Below are positions 55,195 through 63,365 of a stretch of DNA of 64,000 nucleotides, piece after piece. Positions within the stretch are counted from its first letter, which is position 1, and each line of letters opens with the position of its first letter. Source of the DNA: Pediococcus inopinatus (lineage in GTDB: Bacteria > Bacillota > Bacilli > Lactobacillales > Lactobacillaceae). The translations under genes were made by a program, and so were the position numbers. Under the pieces are notes generated by a model that was given only the letters and a program-made list of their open reading frames with translations, made no database searches and was not told where the DNA came from. The stretch is from contig NZ_CP019981.1 in assembly GCF_002982135.1 (NCBI RefSeq), positions 1,550,001-1,614,000 of the forward strand, in the 5' to 3' direction.

Positions 55195-55780
55195 GACAAG
55201 TTGAGAAGAAGGAAATCACAAGGACGACGGATGCGGGATCGTAATCCCGCGGGAGACGTGCTTGTGATTTCCTTTTTGACTTGTTGAGCTGTCCTAAGAT
55301 GAGTGAGTGAGACAAGTCGGTAAAAAAGAAAAGCACAAGGGCGACGGATGCGGGATCGCAATCCCGCGGGAGACGTGCTTGTGATTTTCTTTTTGACTTG
55401 TCGAACTGTCCTAAGAAGAGTGAGTGAAACAAACTGAAAAAAGGCTAAATATAACTGTTCTGGATGCCAGAAGAATTTCTGGCTGGAAGGATAGTTATAT
55501 TTAGCTTTTTGGTTTGTTGAGCTGTCCTAAAGAGTGAGTGAAACAAACTGAAAAAAAGCTAAATATAACTGTTCTGGATGCCAGAAGAATTTCTGGCTGG
55601 GAGGATAGTTATATTTAGCTTTTTGGTTTGTTGAGCCGTCCTAAAGAGTGAGTGAAACAAGTCGGTTAAAAAGAAAAGCACAAGGGCGACGGATGCGGGA
55701 TCGCAATCCCGCGGGAGACGTGCTTGTGATTTCCTTTTTGACTTGTTGAGCTGTCCTTAAGAAGAGTGAGTGAAACAAAA
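55187..55780. repeat. tandem array of five palindromic repeat elements plus a partial sixth
   Basis: Units at 55187-55297, 55303-55414, 55420-55530, 55534-55644 and 55648-55760, then a partial one from 55766. Each is 111-113 bp with a 114-118 bp period. All begin GTGAGTGARACAA and end GYYGTCCTWAA or similar. The inner hairpin is of two kinds in the order A-A-B-B-A: A has GATGCGGGATCG / AATCCCGCGGG inside CACAAG/CTTGTG arms. B has GCCAGAAG-AATT-TCTGGC inside GCTAAATATAACT/AGTTATATTTAGC arms. The outermost arms change together (ACAAGTC with GACTTGT in A; ACAAACT with GGTTTGT in B). Related single copies lie at 49483-49593 and 56360-56472. Confidence 0.9.
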
Positions 55781-55785
55781 ATAAA

Positions 55786-55823
55786 CAAGCCTGAATCAGT
55801 GACTAACACTGGTCCAGGCTGTT
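55786..55823 (-). terminator. terminator of the 55831-56343 lipoprotein gene
   Basis: AGCCTG and CAGGCT arms with inner TCAGTG/CACTG pairing. On the minus strand it is followed by TTGTTTATTTTTG. Confidence 0.7.
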
Positions 55824-55830
55824 TGACAAT

Positions 55831-56343
55831 TCATTGTAAATTAACCCTAACTGTCCGTGATTTACCGTCCGATTCTGTAATTTGAATCTTAATCTGATCG
55901 GTTCGGTTTTTATAATCATAAGTTAGATCCAGATCACGAACTTGTTCACCTTCATCAATATCATCATCGCGCTCAACAGAATTTAATGTTGTGCCAGCCT
56001 GAGTAACCTTAACCTGGGCAAAGTTAGCAAACGGTGCTTTCTTTTCCGATTTAGGCTCCCAGGAAACCTTAACTTCGAGTTGACCATCGTCTAATTCTGC
56101 CTCAACTTGATGCACCGTAAATTTATCAAATTTCCAACTACTATCCAACAATGACATTTCATCATCGCTATTTAATGTTCTCGACGAACTGGATTGACTT
56201 GACGCAGAATTTTCTTTAGTCGAACTTGAAACGGAACTGCTTGATGAATTGTCCGATTGTTGTTCATTGTTAGTATTATTGGAACAGCCACCTAAGAAAA
56301 GAAATAGAGAAGAAAGAAGCAGCAATAAAGTTGTTTTTTTCAT
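55831..56343 (-). CDS. small lipoprotein with C-terminal beta domain
   Basis: A 170-residue predicted lipoprotein: lipobox FLGGCS (Cys about 20), Ser/Asn-rich tether (about 22-60) and a domain of about 100 residues with alternating strands (FTVHQVEAELDDGQLEVKVSW, FAQVKVTQAG, IKIQITESDGKSRTVRVNL). The shape resembles DUF5067-type extracellular domains; function unknown. It is flanked on both sides by elements of the palindromic repeat family. ATG 56343 with AGGAGG upstream. Confidence 0.75.
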   Translation of the reverse strand: MKKTTLLLLLSSLFLFLGGCSNNTNNEQQSDNSSSSSVSSSTKENSASSQSSSSRTLNSDDEMSLLDSSWKFDKFTVHQVEAELDDGQLEVKVSWEPKSEKKAPFANFAQVKVTQAGTTLNSVERDDDIDEGEQVRDLDLTYDYKNRTDQIKIQITESDGKSRTVRVNLQ

Positions 56344-56359
56344 AAGATCCTCCTATATA

Positions 56360-56472
56360 GTGAGTAAAATAAGTTGAGAAAAGCTAAATATATATATCTA
56401 TTTTGAAGGTCAAAAAAATGCCACCTGCAAGATACTTATATTTAGTTTTTTTTGCTTGTCGATCTGTTCTAA
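56360..56472. repeat. palindromic repeat element, core type D
   Basis: Begins GTGAGTAAAATAAG and ends CTTGTCGATCTGTTCTAA, a diverged form of the ends seen at 55.2-55.8 kb. The inner stem starts GCTAAATATA ... TATATTTAG as in type B, but the centre is different and poorly paired, so it looks like an older copy. Confidence 0.65.
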
Positions 56473-56504
56473 AAAATATTAAATATTAAATTTATTTAGT
56501 TGTT

Positions 56505-57119
56505 TTATTTGAATACCTGTCCGTAATAATACAAGTCTTGTTGATTTTCCGGGCTAACACTGATCTTAGTCACACTACAGTTTTGGGGCTCTTTAAAAGC
56601 CAACGGATCTGTTGCCTTTACTGCATTTTGGGCAAAACTACGCGTCGTAAATCCATGAGTAACAATAATTATTTTCTGATTTGGATACTTTTTTTGCATG
56701 TCGTTAGTAAATTCAGCAACCCGTTCTTCAACGTCTGTAAATTTCTCACCATGCGCCGCTTTATAGTATTCTGGATAAACTGCGTTGCTTCCGGGAATGA
56801 AATATTTCAGATACTTGGCTTTAAGGTCTGCATCATATTGACCATCCCAATCGCCATATGAGATTTCAAGCAACCGATCATCAACTTCGACTGGCAAATC
56901 ATGTCCTGTATTCAGAATGTTAGCTGTATCTTTGGCACGGGTCAGCGGGCTCACAATCAAACGGTCCGCAAAACTAATATCAAAATGATCATGCAGGACT
57001 TGAGCTTGTTTAATCCCATTTTCGTCCAGCTGCGAAGGTTCCGCATCCACTTGTCCCTGTTTAAAACCCATTGTATTGCCACGTGTTTCGCCATGGCGGA
57101 CGATGTAAAATTCTGTCAT
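56505..57119 (-). CDS. histidine phosphatase family protein
   Basis: A 204-residue phosphoglycerate-mutase-like phosphatase. The catalytic His is in YIVRHGETRGN (about 8-10), with LIVSPLTRAKDTANIL, the acid region EISYGDWDG and the second His in IIIVTHGFTTRSFAQ. The substrate is not deducible; such proteins are often broad phosphatases. Start ATG 57119 (GTGAGG seven bases upstream) rather than TTG 57125. Confidence 0.88.
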   Translation of the reverse strand: MTEFYIVRHGETRGNTMGFKQGQVDAEPSQLDENGIKQAQVLHDHFDISFADRLIVSPLTRAKDTANILNTGHDLPVEVDDRLLEISYGDWDGQYDADLKAKYLKYFIPGSNAVYPEYYKAAHGEKFTDVEERVAEFTNDMQKKYPNQKIIIVTHGFTTRSFAQNAVKATDPLAFKEPQNCSVTKISVSPENQQDLYYYGQVFK

Positions 57120-57188
57120 ATTCAATCCTCACTTCTCTACAATTAATAATTCAATATTACAGCTATTGTAGAATAAATGAAAACCCTT

Positions 57189-58025
57189 TTACATATTTCC
57201 GCCATGAACTTCGGCAATATTATAGACAAGTGCAAAAGCATCCGGTGCCAATATATGAATTTGATTCAAAATATGTTGATACTCTGAATTTTCCACCACA
57301 ATCATCAACATTTGCTTCTTATCACCACTGTAGCCACCTCTGACATCAAAAACAGTAAGGCCCTTTTCCATCAAGGTTACCAAGCTATGTTGAACCTCAT
57401 CCAGATTCCCGTCACTCATAATATAAATAACTTTTTTGCGATCCAGGCCGGTCTCAATGTAATTCATGATCACCATGGTTAAAATCGATGAAAAGATGGC
57501 AAGAAAGAACGCTTCAAATCCGGAAACAAAAATATTGAAAAAACAGACTATCCCGTCCACTGCCAGCAATCCAACAGCCGGTTTTAGGTTGAAATATTTT
57601 TTAAAGATTAATGGCGGTACAGTGGTTCCTCCACTAGACGCATCTATGCGATAAAGAAGTGCAACTCCTGCTGCAAAAATGGCTCCGCCCACAATGACCG
57701 CTAACAAGCGATCATTTACCAGCTTAATTTGTGGCGTTATCGCTAAACACATCGGAAGTAACAGACTACCAAATGTAATCCGGGCTGTAGTTGCTTTATC
57801 CAATGTGAAATAAGAAAGGATCAACATTGCCACGTTCAATACTAAAACGACGATCGACATATTAAGTCCAAAACTTTCGTGCAATAAAATGGCAATTCCG
57901 GTCGTTCCACCGGATGCCACGTTATGTGGTGCGTAAAACATGTTAATCGCGACGGCAATGATCTCCAACGCGACCAGAATTAAACCCATTTGTATGAGCC
58001 AATGATATTTACGTTTGCTCAACAC
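57189..58025 (-). CDS. YitT family membrane protein (DUF2179)
   Basis: A 278-residue protein with five to six N-terminal membrane helices and a cytoplasmic DUF2179 domain (about 200-278, KVIYIMSDGNLDEVQHSL, GLTVFDVRGGYSGDKKQML). The YitT-type N-terminus has the characteristic NVASGGTTGIAILL and DASSGGTTVPPLIFKK repeats. Probably a transporter or channel; ligand unknown. The ATG/TTG region at 58025 gives the standard length. Confidence 0.88.
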   Translation of the reverse strand: MLSKRKYHWLIQMGLILVALEIIAVAINMFYAPHNVASGGTTGIAILLHESFGLNMSIVVLVLNVAMLILSYFTLDKATTARITFGSLLLPMCLAITPQIKLVNDRLLAVIVGGAIFAAGVALLYRIDASSGGTTVPPLIFKKYFNLKPAVGLLAVDGIVCFFNIFVSGFEAFFLAIFSSILTMVIMNYIETGLDRKKVIYIMSDGNLDEVQHSLVTLMEKGLTVFDVRGGYSGDKKQMLMIVVENSEYQHILNQIHILAPDAFALVYNIAEVHGGNM

Positions 58026-58170
58026 ATCACCTATCTTTCTTGTGGTTTACTTATTAACTTTATTATCGCAAATTTTCTTTCATAAAGCTAATGATGTGTA
58101 TAATTGAAGACGAATATTAGCAAAATAAAAAGACTTCATTTGCCAATTCATCTGACAAACGAAATCCATT

Positions 58171-58491
58171 TTAACGATCCAGAACTAATTCAATAACTTT
58201 TTTACGAGTAGCCACGTTAAGATGCGTGACGTTTTCTGTAAGAATTTTTTCATACTCCACTAACGCATCTTCGGGAAGCGGCGTATTTTTGCTCAAAGCC
58301 ACCAGTACATCATCCACCGTTGTATTCAATGAAACAGTCATAAAAATGTTCATTTTTTCAATTACATCTCTTAATAAATCCGTCAGCAAACCATTTGGCT
58401 TCCCATTTATATCGGTAATGACTAACTGATGGCTGTTCACCATTGCGTGATCAATCCGACTAATTCGTACTACATCAAATACCGATATCAT
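58171..58491 (-). CDS. hypothetical small cytoplasmic protein
   Basis: A 106-residue protein I do not recognise. N-terminal half with strands (ISVFDVVRISRID, LVITDINGKP), C-terminal half helical (LTDLLRDVIEKMNIFM, DALVEYEKILTENVTHL). No membrane or signal segment. I start it at ATG 58491: the longer reading to 58527 would run through the probable promoter, a TTGTCT, 18 bp, TATAAT just upstream. Single gene; function unknown. Confidence 0.55.
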   Translation of the reverse strand: MISVFDVVRISRIDHAMVNSHQLVITDINGKPNGLLTDLLRDVIEKMNIFMTVSLNTTVDDVLVALSKNTPLPEDALVEYEKILTENVTHLNVATRKKVIELVLDR

Positions 58492-58603
58492 TGTGCCAAC
58501 CCCGTTTCTGCATATTATAACCTGCATTATAGCTCAAAAATTGGAAACAAGACAAGACGAAGAACTTTTGAGCAGAAATTAGTTCAAATGTATAAACCGT
58601 AAC

Positions 58604-58819
58604 CTAGAAATCTGAACTTGTAGCTTTCATTATTTCAACACCTTTATTTGTCAGTAGGTAGCCGGTCCCTGTTCCGTCAAACGTTAATCCCTCGAACTCT
58701 CGGGTTGCAATTGCCTTTCCTTGAGCATTAGACGTTTGGAAAGTTTCAGCACGCACATCACTTGCAGATAAACTACTTGAATTTCTCCTAAAACCTAAAT
58801 AGTCATTTATTTTCTTCAT
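58604..58819 (-). CDS. hypothetical small protein downstream of a hairpin
   Basis: A 71-residue, polar protein (FRRNSSSLSASDVRAETF, TGYLLTNKGVEIMKATSSDF) with no recognised domain. Its GAGGGA ribosome binding site is partly inside the right arm of an 18-bp hairpin (58832-58882) that also looks like the terminator of the gene upstream. It therefore may be expressed only by read-through or when that hairpin opens. Confidence 0.5.
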   Translation of the reverse strand: MKKINDYLGFRRNSSSLSASDVRAETFQTSNAQGKAIATREFEGLTFDGTGTGYLLTNKGVEIMKATSSDF

Positions 58820-58831
58820 AAAACAAAAATC

Positions 58832-58882
58832 CCTCTACATTTATCAAATAAACCATATTAGTTCATTTAATAAGTGTAGAGG
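58832..58882 (-). terminator. long hairpin: terminator and possible RBS-masking stem
   Basis: CCTCTACACTTATTAAAT pairs with ATTTGATAAATGTAGAGG (17 of 18 positions, one G-T) on the minus strand, followed by GATTTTTGTTTT and then ATG of the 58604-58819 gene. It can end the transcript of the upstream surface-protein gene (stop 58913), and its last bases GAGG belong to the next gene's ribosome binding site. Confidence 0.75.
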
Positions 58883-58912
58883 AATTTCGCAAATCTTTTC
58901 ATTTTTTTAAAT

Positions 58913-59494
58913 TTACATTTTATACTTATTTGCCAATTCATAATCAAAAATCCAAAGCATACCTACCGAGAACAATAACGAACCCACAATTACTGGTATA
59001 GAACTACCATTCTTTTCAGATGTTTGTGGTAAAACGCTGGAATTACTAGTAATGTACTTATTAGAAGTGCCTTTTATCGCATTTTCAGTGTCAACATTTG
59101 TTTTGCTTGTAGCATTAGCATTTGTAACAGTCTTGGTTTTGTCTGCTTTACTGTATGTTTGTGCATTGTTCTTATTATTCGAATTTGTAGAAGGCGCCTT
59201 CTCCACTGTTATTTTTATATTCGAAGTTGGATCTTTCATGGTTGCGCCTTTGTCCAGGCTTTCCTCTATCGAATCAGACCAACTACTCGTGTTTGCAGAA
59301 GACGTTTTAGCTACTGTTATTTTTGTGTCAAAACTCGGGTCTTTCATTGTGGCTCCTCGTTCTGAACTATCAATACTTTCCTCTCTCACATTGTCTGCAT
59401 TCGTTGTAGCTGCATGTGTTACGCTACCAAAATTCATGAATAATGAAATTGTTACCACTAAAACTATGACAATCAATCTTTTTTTATTTAACAT
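58913..59494 (-). CDS. secreted surface protein with LPxTG-like anchor (LPQTS)
   Basis: A 193-residue protein: signal peptide (1-28, ending THAA), an acidic/Ser-Thr-rich stalk with two copies of a motif GATMKDPxxxxKITVxK (about 47-63 and 82-98), and a C-terminal LPQTS at about 155-159 followed by a hydrophobic span and a short charged tail (FDYELANKYKM). The last sorting residue is Ser rather than Gly, and the tail is weakly basic, so anchoring is uncertain. No enzymatic domain seen. Confidence 0.7.
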   Translation of the reverse strand: MLNKKRLIVIVLVVTISLFMNFGSVTHAATTNADNVREESIDSSERGATMKDPSFDTKITVAKTSSANTSSWSDSIEESLDKGATMKDPTSNIKITVEKAPSTNSNNKNNAQTYSKADKTKTVTNANATSKTNVDTENAIKGTSNKYITSNSSVLPQTSEKNGSSIPVIVGSLLFSVGMLWIFDYELANKYKM

Positions 59495-59755
59495 ATCTTA
59501 ATTCCCCCCATTTTACTTTTACAGTCGTACATTTGCCACTACTGTTGTAAATATTGATAAACGAAATTATCGTTTTCAGTGGAAATACTAACACACTATT
59601 TCGTGTTCATCAAATCAATTTTCACCCATCGTTAGTAAAGTATAAATATTGAAAAAGTAATTAAATTAGCATATTTTCCTTACGTATATTCCTTTACTTA
59701 CCCTTTGTATGTTGGTAGGATAATCACTGTAATTTGATTGAGAGGAAGAAGAAAA

Positions 59756-60358
59756 ATGAATACAAATTTTTTAGATGCTTTAAAGCAACGACGTACAATT
59801 TATAATCTCGGCAAAAATGTGACCTTACCTGAAACTGACATTAATCACTTAATTAAATCGGCTATTCGTGAGTCACCAACCGCGTTTAACAATCAAACTC
59901 TTCGTGCAGTTATTTTGTACGGTGAAAAACACGATCAACTTTGGGACATCGTGGCCAATCGCTTAAAATCAGAAGTGCCCACTGAAGAAATCTACGCTGG
60001 CACTAAACAAAAAGTTGATAGTTTCAAAGCTGGCTTCGGGACTATCCTCTACTTCACAGATCAAAGTGTGGTTGCTGATTACGAAAAACAGGTTCCTTTA
60101 TATGCAACAAACTTTGAGGCGTGGGCAGAACAAGGCCTTGGTGGTGCGCAACAAAACGTTTGGACTGCCTTATCAGAAAATAAAATTGGAGCTAGTTTAC
60201 AGCATTACAATCCACTCATTGATGGTGAAGTGCGCATTGCCTTTGATATCCCAACAAATTGGGTTTTGCGTGCTCAAATGCCTTTTGGGTCAATTGAAGC
60301 CCCTGCTGCTGCTAAAACCTACTTAGAAGATGACAAACGATTCCGCGTTCTAAAATAA
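59756..60358 (+). CDS. nitroreductase family protein
   Basis: A 200-residue FMN-dependent oxidoreductase of the small nitroreductase family (NfnB/YdgI-like). Seen: LDALKQRRTIYNLGKN (FMN-binding Arg-Arg), IRESPTAFNNQTLRAVIL, and the late GGAQQNVWTALSENKIGASLQHYNP. Full length. ATG 59756 with GAGAGGAAG upstream; the ATG 18 bases earlier lacks a site. Substrate unknown, possibly quinones or nitro compounds. Confidence 0.9.
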   Translation: MNTNFLDALKQRRTIYNLGKNVTLPETDINHLIKSAIRESPTAFNNQTLRAVILYGEKHDQLWDIVANRLKSEVPTEEIYAGTKQKVDSFKAGFGTILYFTDQSVVADYEKQVPLYATNFEAWAEQGLGGAQQNVWTALSENKIGASLQHYNPLIDGEVRIAFDIPTNWVLRAQMPFGSIEAPAAAKTYLEDDKRFRVLK

Positions 60359-60500
60359 ATTATATTTAAGCATTCTCAATTTTTTAATGGGGATGTTTTT
60401 TTATAAATTTAAATTTATAGTTAAAAGTCAATAAGCTAGCACTAATGATGAGAATACCCTACAATAGAACTAGTTATTCAACAATGGAGGTTTATTTAAT

Positions 60501-60866
60501 ATGACGACTTTTGTGATTTTTTTAACCGCGCTAATCGGACTTGAACACTTGCTTATTATGCTTTTAGAAATGTTCGCGGGTCCTAACACGCAAGCCAAGG
60601 CTTTTGACCTGTCACCCAGCTTTGTTAAACAACCTAGTGCCCAAGTGGCTTTTGGTAATCAGGGTATTTACAATGGTGCCCTTGGCTTACTGATCATTAG
60701 CACATTATTCTTTTTTAGTGGTCCAACTTTGATAACCATTCTGCGCCTTTTAATGTTTTTCGTGATGGTTGTCGGCACTTACGGCGGTTTAACTGCTACA
60801 AAGAAAATTTTTGGTCTCCAATTGTTACCTGCTACCATCGTTTTTATTTTGTTATTTTTAGTCTGA
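60501..60866 (+). CDS. DUF1304 family membrane protein
   Basis: A 121-residue protein with four membrane helices, matching DUF1304: GLEHLLIMLLEMFAGP at the N-terminus, AFGNQGIYNGALGL in the middle and a Gly-rich helix (VVGTYGGLTA). Function unknown. ATG 60501 with TGGAGG upstream; 60-bp gap then a bidirectional terminator. Confidence 0.88.
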   Translation: MTTFVIFLTALIGLEHLLIMLLEMFAGPNTQAKAFDLSPSFVKQPSAQVAFGNQGIYNGALGLLIISTLFFFSGPTLITILRLLMFFVMVVGTYGGLTATKKIFGLQLLPATIVFILLFLV

Positions 60867-60878
60867 TTACATCAAAAT

Positions 60879-60925
60879 AAGCATGCCTTATTTGAGCTTT
60901 TTCTCAACTTTGGCATGCTCTTTTC
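60879..60925. terminator. terminator after the DUF1304 gene
   Basis: AGCATGCC pairs with GGCATGCT around an inner TTGAG/CTCAA stem, then CTTTTCTTTTC on the plus strand. Confidence 0.8.
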
Positions 60926-60951
60926 TTTTCAAGCTTTTTTAATTTTATGTA

Positions 60952-61456
60952 TAAAAAAAGAATCCAAGATCTTCTCATTTCTTGGATTCCCCTATGAGGA
61001 AGTACCCCAACCACTTAATTGTTTTTGCTTTGAAATAACCTTACACCTTCACAACTATCTATTTTTCTTTCGTAAAACCTCACAGATCACGCATCACACA
61101 CCGAATCTCCTAGTCTTACTAATTATCTTTATCGATCTTTGCTCTAACCCACTCGACTTATCTATTTTATATCTACTGGTGCGATTCAAGTAGTCTCCTA
61201 CTGATTCCACACTTGTTCGAGCTTCAGCGAGCTTTCCGATCGTTTAAACAGTTTATCTTATCGATGTTGAAATTCCTCCAACAAAATTCTTGTTCCTGTC
61301 GCTAACTGTCTATCTTCGTTACAATCTCAGACTTTATCTTTACATCGCGTCTGTAGATGATGTTTTTAAATATTCGTTTACTAGATTGGCCCAAATTTAA
61401 CCAGCTAGCATCAAACTGAGAAGAACTTTCTGGTTGGGGAGTTATCCCCTTCCTCA
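60952..61456 (-). ncRNA. candidate long non-coding RNA of about 505 nt
   Basis: No ORF longer than about 32 codons with a ribosome binding site is visible on the minus strand, and the plus-strand reading frame here has no start signals. Yet a strong promoter (61463-61491) points into it. A perfect 9-bp terminator stem GAATCCAAG/CTTGGATTC with seven T (60953-60989) ends it. The 5' region can fold on itself (GAGTT/AACTC, GGGG/CCCC). I compared it from memory with RNase P, tmRNA and 6S RNA and found no match. A small basic 32-residue ORF (TTG after AGGAGA, near 61196) is possible but weak. Confidence 0.5.
60953..60989 (-). terminator. terminator of the candidate ncRNA
   Basis: Minus-strand GAATCCAAG, 12-base loop, CTTGGATTC, then seven T. 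Confidence 0.8.
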
Positions 61457-61462
61457 ACTCTT

Positions 61463-61491
61463 ATAATAGCACGGTGTGCAATCGGTTACAA
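61463..61491 (-). promoter_or_regulatory. promoter of the candidate ncRNA
   Basis: Minus-strand TTGTAA (61486-61491), exactly 17 bp, TATTAT (61463-61468), with a TG one base before the -10 (extended -10). It lies just after the stop of the GNAT gene. Confidence 0.7.
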
Positions 61492-61505
61492 TTAAATTGC
61501 TCACC

Positions 61506-62068
61506 CTATTTTCCTATTTGTTTTCGCCACTGATCTTCAGTAATGGCATACAACACATCATCCACCGTTCGTCCTTTTAGTTGTGTATTATTGTGCAACA
61601 CACCTTCCTTTTGCATACCAATCTTCTGCATGACACGTCCAGACTTTGGATTTTCTGAACAATGTAGCGCCTCAATTCGTTTCAGTCCTAGCTCTGCAAA
61701 TCCAAGTCGTAAAACACGAGTTGCAGCTTCCGGTGCATACCCATTTCCCCAATTCTCACGTCCAATTGCATAGCCAATTTCCGCTTTTAAATCTGGTGCA
61801 TCCAAACGAAAATCGATTGTGCCAATTAATTTGTGATTAGCTTTTAGTTTGATCCCCCACTTACCCTGAGGAGATTTGACAAAATAGTTCAAGATTTCCG
61901 TTTTTGCTTCCGTCAAATTTTTGTAATAGTCAAATGACAAATACTTCACAGTTTCTGGATCCTTTGCGTAAGCATACATATCTTCCGCATCGTCCACGGT
62001 TACCGGACGCAAAACAGTCTTTTTGTTTCTAAACGATTATTCAATAAAAGTTTTTCTTCAATTGTCAT
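61506..62068 (-). pseudogene. GNAT family N-acetyltransferase, frameshifted near the N-terminus
   Basis: A RimJ/RimL-type acetyltransferase: RPVTVDDAEDMYAYAKDPE near the start, IGTIDFRLD, EIGYAIGRENWGNGYAPEA (acetyl-CoA loop), GLKRIEALHCSENPKSGRVM. The main frame lacks an N-terminus; it opens only at TTG 62012. A proper start (ATG 62068, GGGGAG upstream) lies in another frame encoding NNRLETKRLF and would join with one extra T in the four-T run near 62016 (family form ETxRLxLRP). So the gene is broken by a one-base loss, or the base is a sequence error. Confidence 0.8.
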
Positions 62069-62229
62069 TACTAAATCTCCCCGCTAAATTGTAAATACTA
62101 TACCGTTTGAAAGATTAAAAGTCAATTTGATTTGTTTTCTTACATGTATCAGTCTGCAATATTAGGTTGTTTTTCATTAGAATTAGGTTAAACTAATCCT
62201 ATAGCATTTTTTATGAAAGAGGTCATTAT

Positions 62230-63303
62230 ATGTATATCAACCGAATTAAAAACCTACAAACAAAATTAACCAGTTTAAAAATAGATGGTTTATTGATTGA
62301 AAATGAATTCAATCTTCTCTATTTAACTGGTTTTGATGGCCAACAAGGTGATGGCCGTTTAGTCGTCACCCCATCTGGTGCCACCCTCATTACTGATGCA
62401 CGTTATGAAGAGGATCTCAACGAACGTTTAGAAAATGGCATCCAGCTTGTTATCACGCGGGATTACATGAAAGTTATTACCAAGTTAGTGCACACGCAAT
62501 CTATCAAAACATTGGGATTCGAAGACACAATCATTTATTCAGATTTCGCCAAACTTGAACAGTTACCCAATTTAAAACTACAAGCCACTGATGGCGTTGT
62601 AAATCACTTGAGAGCAGTTAAAGGCCCTGAAGAAATTACTGCCAATACGAAAGCAATTGAACTTTCTGACCAAGGATTTAACTATTTATTAACCCAAATC
62701 AAACCCGGATTAACCGAAATTCAAGTTTCTAACATTTTAGATAACTGGATGAAAGCTCATGGGTCAACCGGTGCTTCGTTTGAGACCATTGTTGCTAGTG
62801 GCGTCCGTGCAGCCATGCCTCATGGAGCGGCCACAACAAAAGTAATCAATTCTGGCGAAATGATCACCATCGATTTTGGTTACTACGTAAATGGATATAC
62901 TTCTGATATTACTCGGACAATTGCTTTAGGTGACCCAGATCCTAAACTAAAAGAAATTTACAATATTGTCAAAGTTGCCCAACAAAAAGTAATGGACGCG
63001 GTTAAACCAGGAGTTTCTGGTAAAACTTTGGATAAAATTGGCCGTGATTTTATTACTTCTAAAGGCTATGGTAAAGAATTTAATCATGGAATGGGCCATG
63101 GCATTGGTTTAGATATTCACGAATATCCTGAAAGTTATGGTGCTATGCCAGCATTCAAAGTTTCACAAAACGAGATTTTAACTGTGGAACCGGGAATCTA
63201 TGTAAAAGATCTTGGTGGTATTCGGATTGAAGATGATGTTCTAGTTACCGCTTCAGGTTGCCAACGACTTTCTCAAATCACACAAGATTTAATTATTTTA
63301 TAG
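62230..63303 (+). CDS. Xaa-Pro dipeptidase/aminopeptidase P family (M24)
   Basis: A 357-residue M24 metallopeptidase cleaving X-Pro bonds. N-terminal creatinase-like domain (about 1-125; LLIENEFNLLYLTGFDG) and the pita-bread domain with all five metal ligands: Asp in MITIDFGYY, Asp in YTSDITRTIA, His in GMGHGIGLDIHE, Glu in LTVEPGIYV and Glu in IRIEDDVLV. Cytoplasmic, in peptide utilisation. ATG 62230 with AAAGAGG upstream, strong terminator downstream. Confidence 0.93.
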   Translation: MYINRIKNLQTKLTSLKIDGLLIENEFNLLYLTGFDGQQGDGRLVVTPSGATLITDARYEEDLNERLENGIQLVITRDYMKVITKLVHTQSIKTLGFEDTIIYSDFAKLEQLPNLKLQATDGVVNHLRAVKGPEEITANTKAIELSDQGFNYLLTQIKPGLTEIQVSNILDNWMKAHGSTGASFETIVASGVRAAMPHGAATTKVINSGEMITIDFGYYVNGYTSDITRTIALGDPDPKLKEIYNIVKVAQQKVMDAVKPGVSGKTLDKIGRDFITSKGYGKEFNHGMGHGIGLDIHEYPESYGAMPAFKVSQNEILTVEPGIYVKDLGGIRIEDDVLVTASGCQRLSQITQDLIIL

Positions 63304-63304
63304 T

Positions 63305-63358
63305 AAAAATGACTGTTTGCTTTGGATTTCAAAATCCATTTCAAACAGTCATTTTATT
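63305..63358. terminator. bidirectional terminator between the M24 peptidase and ribU genes
   Basis: AAAAATGACTGTTT pairs with AAACAGTCATTTT, with an inner TGGATT/AATCCA stem; serves both convergent genes. Confidence 0.85.
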
Positions 63359-63365
63359 TTATAGT

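Noticed and set aside
55187..55780. A CRISPR array, suggested by regular repeats
   Set aside because: Units are long palindromes of about 113 bp without short unique spacers, and no cas gene is near.
60915..61193. A 92-residue plus-strand ORF in the candidate ncRNA region
   Set aside because: It begins inside a terminator, runs through the reverse terminator stem, lacks a ribosome binding site and has biased composition.
60952..61456. RNase P RNA or tmRNA as identity of the ncRNA candidate
   Set aside because: The universally conserved RNase P segments and the tmRNA tRNA-like ends are not present.
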